Assembly (NCBI GenBank): GCA_964454335.1
Contig: CAYVVT010000011.1
Coordinates: 1 to 64,000, forward strand
DNA: 64,000 bases
Direction of reading: 5' to 3'
From: CAYVVT01 sp964454335
GTDB taxonomy: Bacteria; Fidelibacterota; UBA8477; JABMPR01
Shown here: positions 17,746 to 26,668 of the stretch, in pieces
How the letters are laid out: each line of letters starts with the position of its first letter
Numbering within the stretch: position 1 is the first letter of the stretch
The notes under the pieces: generated by a model
The model's input: the letters and a program-made list of their open reading frames with translations, nothing else
Told to the model about the DNA's origin: nothing
Databases searched by the model: none
Position numbers and translations under genes: made by a program

Positions 17746-17970
17746 TTATTCTGAAGGTGCTGATAGGATAATATAGACAAAATCCCAGACGCATACGACC
17801 GCCAGTACAAAGAATGCGATCGCGACCCAAACCGCCGCCTTGCCTTCCAGCTGGCGGTTGAGGGTAAAAGGAACACGGACCTTCCTCTCGTTTAGAATGA
17901 AAATACCCTTCACGAGAAAGAAGAAGGTACCGATGAAAAGGATGGCGTGGGGTAAGTACCTGAAACTCAT
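17746..17970 (-). CDS. Small inner-membrane protein, two helices
   Basis: 74 residues with two hydrophobic segments (HAILFIGTFFFLVKGIFIL and VWVAIAFFVLAVVCVWDFVYIIL) joined by a basic loop (NERKVRVPFTLNRQ). No family recognised. It is the last gene of the minus-strand cytochrome operon, starting 6 nt after the 12-heme gene, so I infer an accessory membrane role in that system, for example assembly or anchoring. Confidence 0.65.
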   Translation of the reverse strand: MSFRYLPHAILFIGTFFFLVKGIFILNERKVRVPFTLNRQLEGKAAVWVAIAFFVLAVVCVWDFVYIILSAPSE

Positions 17971-17976
17971 GAATGC

Positions 17977-19605
17977 TCAGTAGGTCTGCCCAGTGTGTTT
18001 CACGTCATGACATTCGAGGGTGCAAGTGCCATGTCCCGGTTCCAGACCCATCACTTCCAGTTTTCCGCCGATTGGCAGGATAAATGGTTTATTAAGGTCG
18101 AAAAGACCGGGACTGTCCGGACTGCCGTGGGGATTGTGACAGGCGGCACAGCTATAGCCGGCACCATCGATGTGCAGGCTGTGAAAACGGAATCCGACGT
18201 TCTCACGAATGCGGCGTGAATCATGGCATTCGAAACAGAGCTTCTGATCCTCCAGGGCACCGAAAGGCATGCCGCTGTAATTGTCCTTGAGTATATGTGG
18301 GATACTGGATCCATGTGGTCCCGCAGGTCCAAAGGGATCGTCATTCCCATGACAATCTGAACAGGTGACCAACGACTGCTCGCTCCAGCCCGCTTTGAGG
18401 CTGGGCACATAGTGAGAATTACCCACCTGCTCCACGGGATGGAAGCTCATGTTTCCCGCCGCCAGCAGGTGTCCGACATTGCGGCGGGCCAGGGTATTCT
18501 GATTCTGTCCATGACACTTGTAGCAGATCTCATATTCGTGATCCACTTTGGAGAGTGGAAATCCCAGGGCATCCACACCGCTGGCGTAGGCCAGGCTGCC
18601 ATCCAACTGTGGTGAGACCGAATGCTCTCCGGCAGCGTGCGGGTTATGACAGTCACCACAGCGGACAAAACGGTCTGCGGCCAATCCATAATCCCAGGGC
18701 AGTTCGCTACCGGCACCATAGCCCATCCTGGTGACGTTCGGGTTTACCCGCACCGGATGAGTGAATGTCTTCTCGAAGACCTGTTGGAGGTCGTGCTCCG
18801 CTGCGACCTCACCCGCATGATCCAGGCTCCCGTCATGACAGCTGAAACACAGGGTGTTCTCATCCGCTCGCAGCAGTTTTGCCCGGGTGGGCAGTGTGTG
18901 GATCTCATGGCACTGCAGACAGGCCACCTCTTTCAGTTCGGGGTAGAGTGGATTCTGGGGATTGCCATGTGTGGACAGTTCCCAGTTCTGCATCTGATGG
19001 CATTCCATGCAGATTCCCGAGTTCTCGTTCGATACTCTGAGGAAATTGCCCAATTCATTGTTGTGCGGATCATGACAGGTGATGCACGAGACCTGTCCAT
19101 CCACCAGTGAAAGTGACGATGCCTCCTCCGGCACCAGGATCTCCTGGCCCTGAGCAGGGAATTTGAACAGGTGCATGTTATATCCTGCCGGGGCCACAGG
19201 CTCCTCAGAGGTCAGGTTGACCTGGGCGTCAAAGTTGTCATCACGATGCGGGAAACCTGGGGCCATACTACCGTCGTGGCAAAACAGGCAGCTGCGGCTG
19301 CTGGGATCCAGGGGATGGACGTGCTCGTCATCGTCCGGCAGATCGATCTGCAGATCGTAATTGGGCACCGCCCCTTCATGGTACCACAACGGTTCTACGG
19401 CTGTGGTCTTATTGGGAATGTGACAATAGCTGCAGAGCGTGAAGTCCAGCAGAATACTGTCAATGATTACAGATTCTCTGTCAAGACTGAGGTTGTGAGG
19501 TGTAAAGGCGATCTTGCTTTTATTCTCGAGATCGGTGAGGGGCTGTCCGGAGAGAACCAGGGACAACGTGAGAATCAGTGCGAATATCGGAGTGAGCCGG
19601 TTCAT
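17977..19605 (-). CDS. Exported multiheme cytochrome c, 11 CXXCH plus one CX3CH
   Basis: 542 residues from ATG 19605, chosen because GAGG lies 6 nt upstream and its A-T-G-A overlaps the stop of the barrel gene; the frame runs open to 19692 but that part lies inside the barrel gene. Signal peptide LTPIFALILTLSLVLSG. Motifs in order: CSYCH, CLFCH, CITCH, CMECH, CLQCH, CFSCH, CGDCH, CYKCH, CSDCH, CFECH, CAACH, and a final CTLECH. Repeated CXXCHDPH/NPH pairs are typical of doubled-CXXCH domains. Translational coupling to the barrel suggests it is the cytochrome threaded through or docked onto that barrel. Confidence 0.85.
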   Translation of the reverse strand: MNRLTPIFALILTLSLVLSGQPLTDLENKSKIAFTPHNLSLDRESVIIDSILLDFTLCSYCHIPNKTTAVEPLWYHEGAVPNYDLQIDLPDDDEHVHPLDPSSRSCLFCHDGSMAPGFPHRDDNFDAQVNLTSEEPVAPAGYNMHLFKFPAQGQEILVPEEASSLSLVDGQVSCITCHDPHNNELGNFLRVSNENSGICMECHQMQNWELSTHGNPQNPLYPELKEVACLQCHEIHTLPTRAKLLRADENTLCFSCHDGSLDHAGEVAAEHDLQQVFEKTFTHPVRVNPNVTRMGYGAGSELPWDYGLAADRFVRCGDCHNPHAAGEHSVSPQLDGSLAYASGVDALGFPLSKVDHEYEICYKCHGQNQNTLARRNVGHLLAAGNMSFHPVEQVGNSHYVPSLKAGWSEQSLVTCSDCHGNDDPFGPAGPHGSSIPHILKDNYSGMPFGALEDQKLCFECHDSRRIRENVGFRFHSLHIDGAGYSCAACHNPHGSPDSPGLFDLNKPFILPIGGKLEVMGLEPGHGTCTLECHDVKHTGQTY

Positions 19606-21230
19606 ATCTGCCTCATAAAGCGCATCCAGATCCGGAGATCCTGTTGGAAAACATCCTCTGGCCGGCCCTGGGCTTCGATGTCCAGCGCCCATTCAAATGC
19701 CCGCATATCCACTTTGAGAAAGCCGGTGAGCCACAGATAGTCCGGGTACAGTTCCGGCAGGTCCGAGCTGTAACGGTACATGCTCAGCAGATTGAGGCTC
19801 ACACCCTGTTTTACCCGATAGCTGAAGCGGGTGTTCAGATGCAGGCGAGTATCCAGTTCATCTCCGAGATCAAGTAGTGTAAGGTGATTCACAGAAACCC
19901 TCAGACGCGATTTGATCAATTTGTATTGCAGGTCGTGGGTCACTGCGTTCCGCAAGGTATCTTCACTGAAATCCAGGTCTGCGCCGAAATGGTTCATCAG
20001 CCGGATATTGTTCCTGATCTGCTGGGTCTGTCCAGGGAAGAATGTCATGGCCAATTGCAGCTGATGATCGAGGTCGTAAAGGGGATCGCCCTCAGCATCA
20101 AGCCGGATGAAGAATTCCCCTTCGAGGTGATCCTGCAACTGGAAATTGAGAACGCGGTTCTGGATGATATCGATGATCTCGTGTGCTTCCAGCTGTGTAT
20201 CGATACCCTTTCCGAAGCGATAGGATTCCTTGAATCCAGCCTGAACAAGTCCGGCCAGATGGCTGGCGTTCCCATAATGCCAGTTCAGGCCAGCACGATA
20301 AGCCCGCCAGTGAACCACCGGATCCTCATCGATGGGGGTTACACGATTCCCTACACTGGCAACGTCGGCTCCCCAATTCTCATTCAAGCGGTGCCTGTAG
20401 GTGAGATCGTAGGACCTGCGCAGCAGATCGGTGTTCCGATATGCGGCCAGATCCTGGGAGTATTGAGCCCAGACCACTCCACGCCTGCCTGCCGGGGAAT
20501 GCAATCGCTGGTACACCCGCCAGTATTGATCTCCGCCAGCACCGAAGTAAGAATTCACTGATGTCCACTGCACGCCCTGCAGGGGAGATCCATACCATTG
20601 CAATGTCATATATGTGCGTTCAGTCGAGCTCACGGCATTCTCACCTGCCCGTTGCCAGGTATAGCTGTTCTGATCCCCACTCAGTCTGAAATTCATACCC
20701 AGCATGCGCTGTTCGAGCTGGAACTTGATGAAGGGATGATCCAGACTGCGATTCTCCAGGTCCCTGATCCGTACACCGGTGGAGATCATAAGGGTACCGG
20801 ACTGCGAGATTGGTGTGCGTAGCTGGAAGCCATGCACCTGTTCCTGATACTTCAGCGAATCCTGCAGGATCTGCATGGGATTCCGCAGCTGGGAATAGCT
20901 GAAGAGTCCGACCTCGATACCGGCCATGGGATTCATCCTGGCATTCACACGGAATTCCGGTACAAGCTGGGGATCATTAAAAGCGGTGGATTGCCGCAGC
21001 ATACCCCCAAGACTGAACCGGTAATTCAGATTCATCCAGCTGTGCTGATTCGCCAGGTTCCAGTGCAAACGTTCCATGTGTACAAGGTCACTGCCCTCAT
21101 CCGGGCCTGCCGCGACAATCCCCACGCGGCCTTCAAGCAATACATCGGATTGCAGCCCCAGAGGCGCGGCCATCAGCGATCCGCAGAACAGGATTGCCAG
21201 GACTGCCATTTTTCTATTCAGATCGCTCAT
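19602..21230 (-). CDS. Candidate outer-membrane barrel of an electron conduit
   Basis: 542 residues. A signal peptide (KMAVLAILFCGSLMAA) precedes a chain made almost wholly of alternating polar/hydrophobic strands with aromatic ends and Asp/Asn/Gly turns (for example WMNLNYRFSLGGMLR, ISTGVRIRDLENRS, MTLQWYGSPLQGVQW); it ends IWMRFMRQI. No named family can be assigned from sequence, and it is shorter than MtrB (~700 residues). Its place between an NHL lipoprotein and a 12-heme cytochrome, with A-T-G-A coupling to the latter, mirrors porin-cytochrome operons (MtrB/PioB/OmbB/ExtI types). The conduit role is inference from this context. Confidence 0.7.
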   Translation of the reverse strand: MSDLNRKMAVLAILFCGSLMAAPLGLQSDVLLEGRVGIVAAGPDEGSDLVHMERLHWNLANQHSWMNLNYRFSLGGMLRQSTAFNDPQLVPEFRVNARMNPMAGIEVGLFSYSQLRNPMQILQDSLKYQEQVHGFQLRTPISQSGTLMISTGVRIRDLENRSLDHPFIKFQLEQRMLGMNFRLSGDQNSYTWQRAGENAVSSTERTYMTLQWYGSPLQGVQWTSVNSYFGAGGDQYWRVYQRLHSPAGRRGVVWAQYSQDLAAYRNTDLLRRSYDLTYRHRLNENWGADVASVGNRVTPIDEDPVVHWRAYRAGLNWHYGNASHLAGLVQAGFKESYRFGKGIDTQLEAHEIIDIIQNRVLNFQLQDHLEGEFFIRLDAEGDPLYDLDHQLQLAMTFFPGQTQQIRNNIRLMNHFGADLDFSEDTLRNAVTHDLQYKLIKSRLRVSVNHLTLLDLGDELDTRLHLNTRFSYRVKQGVSLNLLSMYRYSSDLPELYPDYLWLTGFLKVDMRAFEWALDIEAQGRPEDVFQQDLRIWMRFMRQI

Positions 21231-21242
21231 GATGCTTCCTCA

Positions 21243-22271
21243 TCAAGGCTGTGGATTATACTGAAAGATCTGGATCCGGTTATTGTAGGGATCGGCCACA
21301 AATAGCTTCTGATCCGGTGACATATACAGGTTCCGGGGCAACAGAAATTCTGCGGGACCATTACCGGTCCTGCCCACAAAGAACAACAGCGCTCCCTTGG
21401 GATCGAACAATTGGATATTCCCAAAAGCGGCGTCTGAAATGAAGAGGGTCTCATCACTGGCCCGGGCAATGCCTTTGGGAAATGCCAGCGTTCCAGGGAC
21501 CTGATCGTACTCGCCAAAATCCCCGAGGAATTTGAAATCTGATGAATAGCGTTTCACCTTCCGGGCAATGCCGTCCAGCACCAATAGTTCATCCGTACCG
21601 GGATTGACCGCGAGGGACATGGGATAATGGAGCAGGGCGGCACCGCGACCTTCGCGTCCGATCTGTGCCAGATATTTACCCTCCCCGGAAAATATGAACA
21701 CACTATGCGCCCGGGGATCCGCAACGAACAAGCGGTCATGTTTGCTGCAGAAACAGAGATCACCCGGCTTCTCGAAGTTTTCCTCTGTGATCGTTCGCAC
21801 GGGATTCAAATCAAGGTCGAGAACATGGACCTGACCGGATTCGGCATCACTGATAAAGATATGCGTCGCACTGGCGGCAATTCCCAGCGGCAGCCTCACA
21901 GCCTCCGGCTGGATCCTGTCAAGCCATACCCATTGTCCGTCCTGTAGAATGAACCTGACGATGCTTGAAGCCTCATGGTCCACCACCAGGAGCCGACCCA
22001 GAGCATCCAGGGTCATATCGGTGGGACGTAAAAGTTCTGCGGCCAGTGATTCACCAAAGATCCGGTTCCTCAACGAGGCCAATATCCCTTTGTTGGCAAC
22101 CTGACTGCCATCGATTATCTGCTCGAGCACCAGGTAGGGTGGATCGATGGAGGCGGGTAATGGCAGTGGCTCAAAGTTGGTGCGTGTCGCACTGCAGGCA
22201 GCGAACAGCAGGCAGAGCACCGGGAGCAGTAACCGTAGTCCTCTGGTTTTCAGTACTTCTGTCTGGATCAT
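21243..22271 (-). CDS. NHL-repeat six-bladed propeller lipoprotein
   Basis: 342 residues from ATG 22271; the frame extends to 22337 but that part overlaps the 18-heme gene, whose stop is 1 nt before this ATG. The N-terminus LLLPVLCLLFAACSA is a lipoprotein signal with the lipobox cysteine. Propeller blades repeat the pattern RPTDMTLDALGRLLVVDHE..., KPGDLCFCSKHDRLFVADPRAHSV and FPKGIARASDETLFISDAAFGNIQLF. NHL propellers are protein-interaction platforms without heme. Encoded directly upstream of the barrel, so a structural or docking role at the outer membrane is likely. Confidence 0.82.
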   Translation of the reverse strand: MIQTEVLKTRGLRLLLPVLCLLFAACSATRTNFEPLPLPASIDPPYLVLEQIIDGSQVANKGILASLRNRIFGESLAAELLRPTDMTLDALGRLLVVDHEASSIVRFILQDGQWVWLDRIQPEAVRLPLGIAASATHIFISDAESGQVHVLDLDLNPVRTITEENFEKPGDLCFCSKHDRLFVADPRAHSVFIFSGEGKYLAQIGREGRGAALLHYPMSLAVNPGTDELLVLDGIARKVKRYSSDFKFLGDFGEYDQVPGTLAFPKGIARASDETLFISDAAFGNIQLFDPKGALLFFVGRTGNGPAEFLLPRNLYMSPDQKLFVADPYNNRIQIFQYNPQP

Positions 22272-22272
22272 G

Positions 22273-24306
22273 CTAATACCGTTTTCTCTTATTGGGATCG
22301 TGATAATAGTTGTATTTCCACAGGGTGTTCGGTCCATGACAGTCAGTACACAGGGTCAGGTGGCTGGGGTTGCGCAGGAAAGAAGTAAGATCATTCCCTT
22401 CGGCGTTCACCTCTCCCGGCTTCTGCAGATCAGTTCGATGTGACCAGGTATGCGGATCATGGCAGGTAAAACAGTCTATATGGCCTACGGTCATACTGGG
22501 ACCATCGTCTGTGAACAGTGGGAACTTGAGCCATTCTCCCAGTCCGCGGGAGGGTGTGGCCAGGGTACCGTATTCCCGGGGATGCTCATAGGCCTTGACC
22601 TGTTTACCAGCGGCTATGGCTCCCTCCTGATGACAGCTGAAACAATGCTTCTCGTTGAAACTCTCACCCTGGGCTTCGCCCCACCGTGCCAGGATACCGT
22701 ATTCGGTTGCAGCATTGTGGGGTGCATGACAGAAGGTGCAGGCGCTGCGGTCGATGTCACTCTGGTCATGATCCGTGGTGAGCAACGTTTCCTGTTCCGG
22801 GTGACAGTCCAGGCAGAGGTCGGGCTGCGGCCAGTTTGGGATGGTGAGGAATGAATTCCGATCGTTGCCGTTTAGATCTGCCGTCCGTGAACTATTGGTC
22901 TCCTCACCCCAGTGATGGGGATCGTGGCAGGTATTGCAGGCCAGGAGGGTTTCACCATTTGAATCAAAACCACTCAAGCCCGACCTGGAGTTATACGGTA
23001 TGCCCACGGGATGGCTGTTGTGGACAACGGCAGTGGGATAATGTTCTTCATTGTGACATTCCAGACAGAGTCCTGTGACGGCATCACTGCCTTCGTGCCG
23101 GATCTGGAAACCAGGTTCGTGGGTGCTGTGACACACCGAGCACTGACCACGGAACCCGCCGGTCTCCCTGAAATATTGCTGAAATCCTTCCCGGGCGACA
23201 CTGTGATCCGAGGCGAACATGGAAGACTGGCCGGCGTGACAGGCGACACAGAGCTGGCCCTGGGCGTCATCTGGCAGTTTCAGGAAGGAGGTGTATTCGG
23301 TGCCCTCTTCATTAGCCGCCGTTACCCGGTGTTTCTTGCCGAACTCCCACTGATGGGGATCATGGCAACTCACGCAGCGGAGTTCCTCCCCGGCACGGAT
23401 CCCAAGGTCTGGAACCGCTTTCTGCAACCGGATGCCACGATAGGGATGACCCTCATGGGCAAAGTCCTTGGCGCCACCCTGAGCCTTCGAGGAATGACAA
23501 TCCAGGCAATAGGCATCGGGTTCATCCTTATTGCTGAGTTTTGTGGCCCACATCAGATCGCCATATCCTTCGTGAGTCCGATGACAGGCGGAACAGAGGT
23601 CGTCACCGGGAGAACTGGCCAGATCGTGATCGGTGAGTTCGATCTGGAACTGGTTTGAATGGCAGGTGGCACAGAGAGGAGTGCGATCATTCTCTTCCAC
23701 CAATTGAGTGCTTCTGTCACTATGGATGGGATGACAGGTGAGGCATTCAACCTGGTCACTCTCACCCATGAGACGTCTGACCTCGTCATCGGGATCCTCC
23801 ACCTTCACATGGATGGGATGATTCTGATGGGTCTTGCTCTGAGCGCCATGGCATTGGACACACAGCCTGGAGTCAGTGATCTGCTCCCTCAGAAAGGGTG
23901 CGAAGCCACCTTTACGGATCGGCTTAAGGCTGTGAGGTGAGTGGCAGGTCCCACAGTAGATGTCCCCATTCTGATCGAGGGGCAGGCCCTGAACCCTGGC
24001 ATGTTTGATATCCATTCCGGCCCGGTGGTTACTGGAGCCGAAGGTTTCCCTGGAGTCCATGATGGTGCCGTCATGGCAGGTATAGCACATCTGCTCCCGG
24101 GCAATGTGCGCGGGCTGACCCTGGATCTGCACCGGAATGTCCACATCCGGCAGCAGGGATCCGGGTCCCATGGGATTGTCATGAAAACTTGCATGGCAGA
24201 CCACGCAATCCACGCTGATGTCCTGGTTACGACCGCCCTGTGCCCAAAGGAACTGCGGCAGGACCAGTATCAACAGGAAGAGAATTTGGATCCTAGGCTG
24301 CATCAT
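22273..24306 (-). CDS. Exported 18-heme cytochrome c
   Basis: 677 residues from ATG 24306, which shares one base with the upstream TGA (TGATG); a TTG one codon earlier is less likely. Signal peptide IQILFLLILVLPQFLWAQ. I count 18 CXXCH motifs from CVVCH (near residue 35) to CTDCH near the C-terminus, many in CXXCHDPH or CXXCHSPH form with a conserved downstream WxFGKKH/SHRTD-like insertion and TSFLKLP/NSFLTIP/TSFLRNP repeats about every 130-180 residues, so the protein grew by internal duplication. The size suggests a surface or trans-membrane heme wire. It sits between two NHL propeller genes. Confidence 0.87.
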   Translation of the reverse strand: MMQPRIQILFLLILVLPQFLWAQGGRNQDISVDCVVCHASFHDNPMGPGSLLPDVDIPVQIQGQPAHIAREQMCYTCHDGTIMDSRETFGSSNHRAGMDIKHARVQGLPLDQNGDIYCGTCHSPHSLKPIRKGGFAPFLREQITDSRLCVQCHGAQSKTHQNHPIHVKVEDPDDEVRRLMGESDQVECLTCHPIHSDRSTQLVEENDRTPLCATCHSNQFQIELTDHDLASSPGDDLCSACHRTHEGYGDLMWATKLSNKDEPDAYCLDCHSSKAQGGAKDFAHEGHPYRGIRLQKAVPDLGIRAGEELRCVSCHDPHQWEFGKKHRVTAANEEGTEYTSFLKLPDDAQGQLCVACHAGQSSMFASDHSVAREGFQQYFRETGGFRGQCSVCHSTHEPGFQIRHEGSDAVTGLCLECHNEEHYPTAVVHNSHPVGIPYNSRSGLSGFDSNGETLLACNTCHDPHHWGEETNSSRTADLNGNDRNSFLTIPNWPQPDLCLDCHPEQETLLTTDHDQSDIDRSACTFCHAPHNAATEYGILARWGEAQGESFNEKHCFSCHQEGAIAAGKQVKAYEHPREYGTLATPSRGLGEWLKFPLFTDDGPSMTVGHIDCFTCHDPHTWSHRTDLQKPGEVNAEGNDLTSFLRNPSHLTLCTDCHGPNTLWKYNYYHDPNKRKRY

Positions 24307-25169
24307 CAATTCTTTATCTGCAGGACGGTTACCCGGTTGGCCATACTCTCGACGACCCAGATGCGGTCCTCATCATCGATGAAGATCCCCATGGGCGTCT
24401 GCAGCTGGATATCGGCATTACCCAGGTAACTCCCACCCATGGCGAAGGCCTGCAGGCTGCCGGTGTAGCCGTCGGCAACCCATATCCGCTGCCTGGAATC
24501 AAGGGCGATACCTTTGGGGCGGAAGACCTCACCACTGTTGATCCCCGGCTGGGCAACGATCTGTGGAAAGCGTCCACTCTGGGTGTATGACATGATGCGT
24601 CTGTTCAGGATATCCCCTATGATCAGCCGATCCTCGGGGCCCACGGCGATAAAACCGGGGTTGATGAATTGACTGAGCCCGTTACCGCGTTCACCCCAGA
24701 AATATTTCTCGTCGCCACCCTTTTCCACCACTGATACCGCATGATTGTAGCGGTCTGTCACCACCAGGACGTCATTCACCGCAGCCAGGTCCACCGGTTC
24801 GATACCGTGTCCCAGAGTGATGATACTCTTCACCCGCCCGTTCTCTGCCAAGCGCAGCAAACGATTACGTGGTGTATCAGCGATCCAGATATCACCATCG
24901 GCAATGGTGATCCCCACGGCTTTGTAGATATTCTCACGCTGGGGTTCGATGAATTGTACTTCACCATTCAGTTTCAGCTTCACCACCCTGTTGTTCAATG
25001 CATCCAGCACATACACGGTGCCTGCCTTTTCACCATGCACATCGCTGGGAAAACTGGTTTCCAGTTCAAAACTGTGTATCGGCTCCACCCCGATCATCTG
25101 GGCGCTTAGCGTCGCCAGCCCGGGAACCAGCAGACAGAAAAAGAATAGTATTTGCAGGGGGGCTTTCAT
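24306..25169 (-). CDS. NHL-repeat six-bladed propeller protein, exported
   Basis: 287 residues from ATG 25169, with GGAG 5 nt upstream. Signal peptide LQILFFFCLLVPGLATLSAQ without a lipobox. NHL-type blades recur: NIYKAVGITIADGDIWIADTP, FINPGFIAVGPEDRLIIGD, FRPKGIALDSRQRIWVADGY and TPMGIFIDDEDRIWVVES. No catalytic motif. It overlaps the 18-heme gene by one base and follows the triheme gene by 9 nt, so it is translated with them. Probably a periplasmic scaffold for cytochrome assembly or docking (inference). Confidence 0.83.
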   Translation of the reverse strand: MKAPLQILFFFCLLVPGLATLSAQMIGVEPIHSFELETSFPSDVHGEKAGTVYVLDALNNRVVKLKLNGEVQFIEPQRENIYKAVGITIADGDIWIADTPRNRLLRLAENGRVKSIITLGHGIEPVDLAAVNDVLVVTDRYNHAVSVVEKGGDEKYFWGERGNGLSQFINPGFIAVGPEDRLIIGDILNRRIMSYTQSGRFPQIVAQPGINSGEVFRPKGIALDSRQRIWVADGYTGSLQAFAMGGSYLGNADIQLQTPMGIFIDDEDRIWVVESMANRVTVLQIKN

Positions 25170-25178
25170 CAACTCCGG

Positions 25179-25976
25179 CTACTCGAATACTGGCGGGAAA
25201 TAGAATGATTCATATTTCTCCACCATACCGACAACCGCTGAATGGGTCATCTCATCGATCCTCTCAGCGGAGAATCCCAACTCTTCCCAGGGAAAGTTAC
25301 TCATCTCGCTGTGGCAGCTTCCACAGCTAAGTGCCTCTTTCCCCACCAGGGCTTCGGCGGCTTTGCGCACCGCCAGGGAGTCCACCTGACGCCCGGCTTC
25401 AACGTCCTCGCGGTATTGGGCATAGAGCGGCGTGTTGTAGGGCGTGTAGATCCTGGTCTGCTGATCGCCATCGATCATGACCGGCACGATGCGGGTAATG
25501 AAATTCTCTTCCGCCAGCAAGCGTCCCTGGGCATCCCGATCGAGACCATAGGGTCCCAGACGGGTGATGGAATTATCGATATCGAAATCCCACCAGGTGA
25601 AACCGTCTTCCCGACCCGGTTCCGAATTCAAGTGACAGGCCATGCAGGTCATATAGCGTGAATGCTGATTGTAGAAGGCCCGGGTCTTGGGATCTTTCTT
25701 ATGAGGCCAGATGGAATGGCAGGTCAGACAAACCTCCTGCTTGTCCAGCTCCGCAAAATGCCGCCTGGTATCCAGGTGGAAATGATCACTCTGGTTTTCA
25801 TAATTGTCGTAATAGTCGTTCAATTGCTGCAGATAATCCGGGAATGACTCCACGTCATCAGCCACCTGGCCCTCATCATCGTGTTCGGATATCGCCAGAT
25901 AGATCAGGAATACCGAAAGTGCGGTACCCATGGCCAGGATCACCAGCATATAAAGGAGTTTGAGCAGGCGTGTCAT
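25179..25976 (-). CDS. Membrane-anchored triheme cytochrome c
   Basis: 265 residues. One N-terminal membrane helix (LLYMLVILAMGTALSVFLIYLAI) is probably uncleaved. Three CXXCH motifs follow: CLTCH, CMACH and CGSCH, with a ~110-residue gap before the last. The anchor plus few hemes recalls NapC/NirT-type or other tethered quinol-linked cytochromes, but the heme count and spacing do not match those families, so I leave the family open. Its start overlaps the stop of the cytochrome b gene by ATGA, supporting a complex with the b subunit and the preceding multiheme protein. Confidence 0.78.
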   Translation of the reverse strand: MTRLLKLLYMLVILAMGTALSVFLIYLAISEHDDEGQVADDVESFPDYLQQLNDYYDNYENQSDHFHLDTRRHFAELDKQEVCLTCHSIWPHKKDPKTRAFYNQHSRYMTCMACHLNSEPGREDGFTWWDFDIDNSITRLGPYGLDRDAQGRLLAEENFITRIVPVMIDGDQQTRIYTPYNTPLYAQYREDVEAGRQVDSLAVRKAAEALVGKEALSCGSCHSEMSNFPWEELGFSAERIDEMTHSAVVGMVEKYESFYFPPVFE

Positions 25977-26668
25977 AAGGCTGAATCCCGGTCGCGGCGT
26001 TTAAGTCTTTCAAGTTCCAGTGGATGTTCGTGTTCCATTTCCTCCTCAGTCAATGTGCCCTTGTACCAGACCTTGTTGGCAGGCCATAACCTGGGATTGA
26101 AATGAACATTGTAGAAATGCCACAGCACGATGGCCAGAAATGCCAGGAGTGCCTCATCGCTGTGTGCGATATAGGCGATCTGGATCACGACACCAGGCAG
26201 TATCAGGCTTGCTTTCACGGGGAACCACAGGATGAGCCCGCTGCCAGCCATGATGAACATACCCCAGAATACGGCCCAGTAGTCGAATTTCTCCAGGTAT
26301 GAGTATTTGGCGAATCTTGGTCGTTCATTGCTGAAGAACCCGAAGTAGCGCAGGTTCTGAACGATGTCCTTCCCATCCTTCACACTGGGGAGCAGCGTCA
26401 GGCCGCTGATGGGAGTTCTATAGCGTATGATCTTGTAGAAGATATAGATGACGTGAAAGGTGAAATCGGCGATCATGACCGCAGCAGCAATCCGATGGAT
26501 CAGTCGGGCGGTGTCTATACCGCCCACCAGATTCAGCACCAGGGTCCAGAATGCGTTGTCCGGGAACTTGATGGGAAATCCGGTGAGGACCAGGAAGATG
26601 AATGGGACGAACATGAAGACATGCTGCAGTCTCTGATTCACTGTAAATCTGAGATATTCGTTGCTCAT
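25973..26668 (-). CDS. Cytochrome b subunit, diheme, quinone-linked (CbcB-like)
   Basis: 231 residues from ATG 26668, supported by GGAGGAAG upstream and ATGA overlap with the previous stop; about 100 further N-terminal residues in the open frame are an artefact of the overlapping gene. Four main helices carry the histidines expected for two b hemes: QRLQHVFMF, ARLIHRIAAAVMIADFTFH and LLAFLAIVLWHFYN. It aligns along its length with the C-terminal half of the fused protein at 15714-17657, including FxYxEKxxYWAxxWG and the EEMEHEH/MFEHEH tail. It likely transfers electrons between menaquinone and the heme subunit of the preceding gene. Confidence 0.83.
   Translation of the reverse strand: MSNEYLRFTVNQRLQHVFMFVPFIFLVLTGFPIKFPDNAFWTLVLNLVGGIDTARLIHRIAAAVMIADFTFHVIYIFYKIIRYRTPISGLTLLPSVKDGKDIVQNLRYFGFFSNERPRFAKYSYLEKFDYWAVFWGMFIMAGSGLILWFPVKASLILPGVVIQIAYIAHSDEALLAFLAIVLWHFYNVHFNPRLWPANKVWYKGTLTEEEMEHEHPLELERLKRRDRDSAL

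Noticed and set aside
19884..20561. 225-codon open frame opposite the barrel gene
   Set aside because: Antisense shadow; the minus-strand frame has signal peptide, coupling and strand pattern.
23011..23658. 215-codon open frame opposite the 18-heme cytochrome
   Set aside because: Antisense shadow; repeated CXXCH motifs prove the minus-strand frame.
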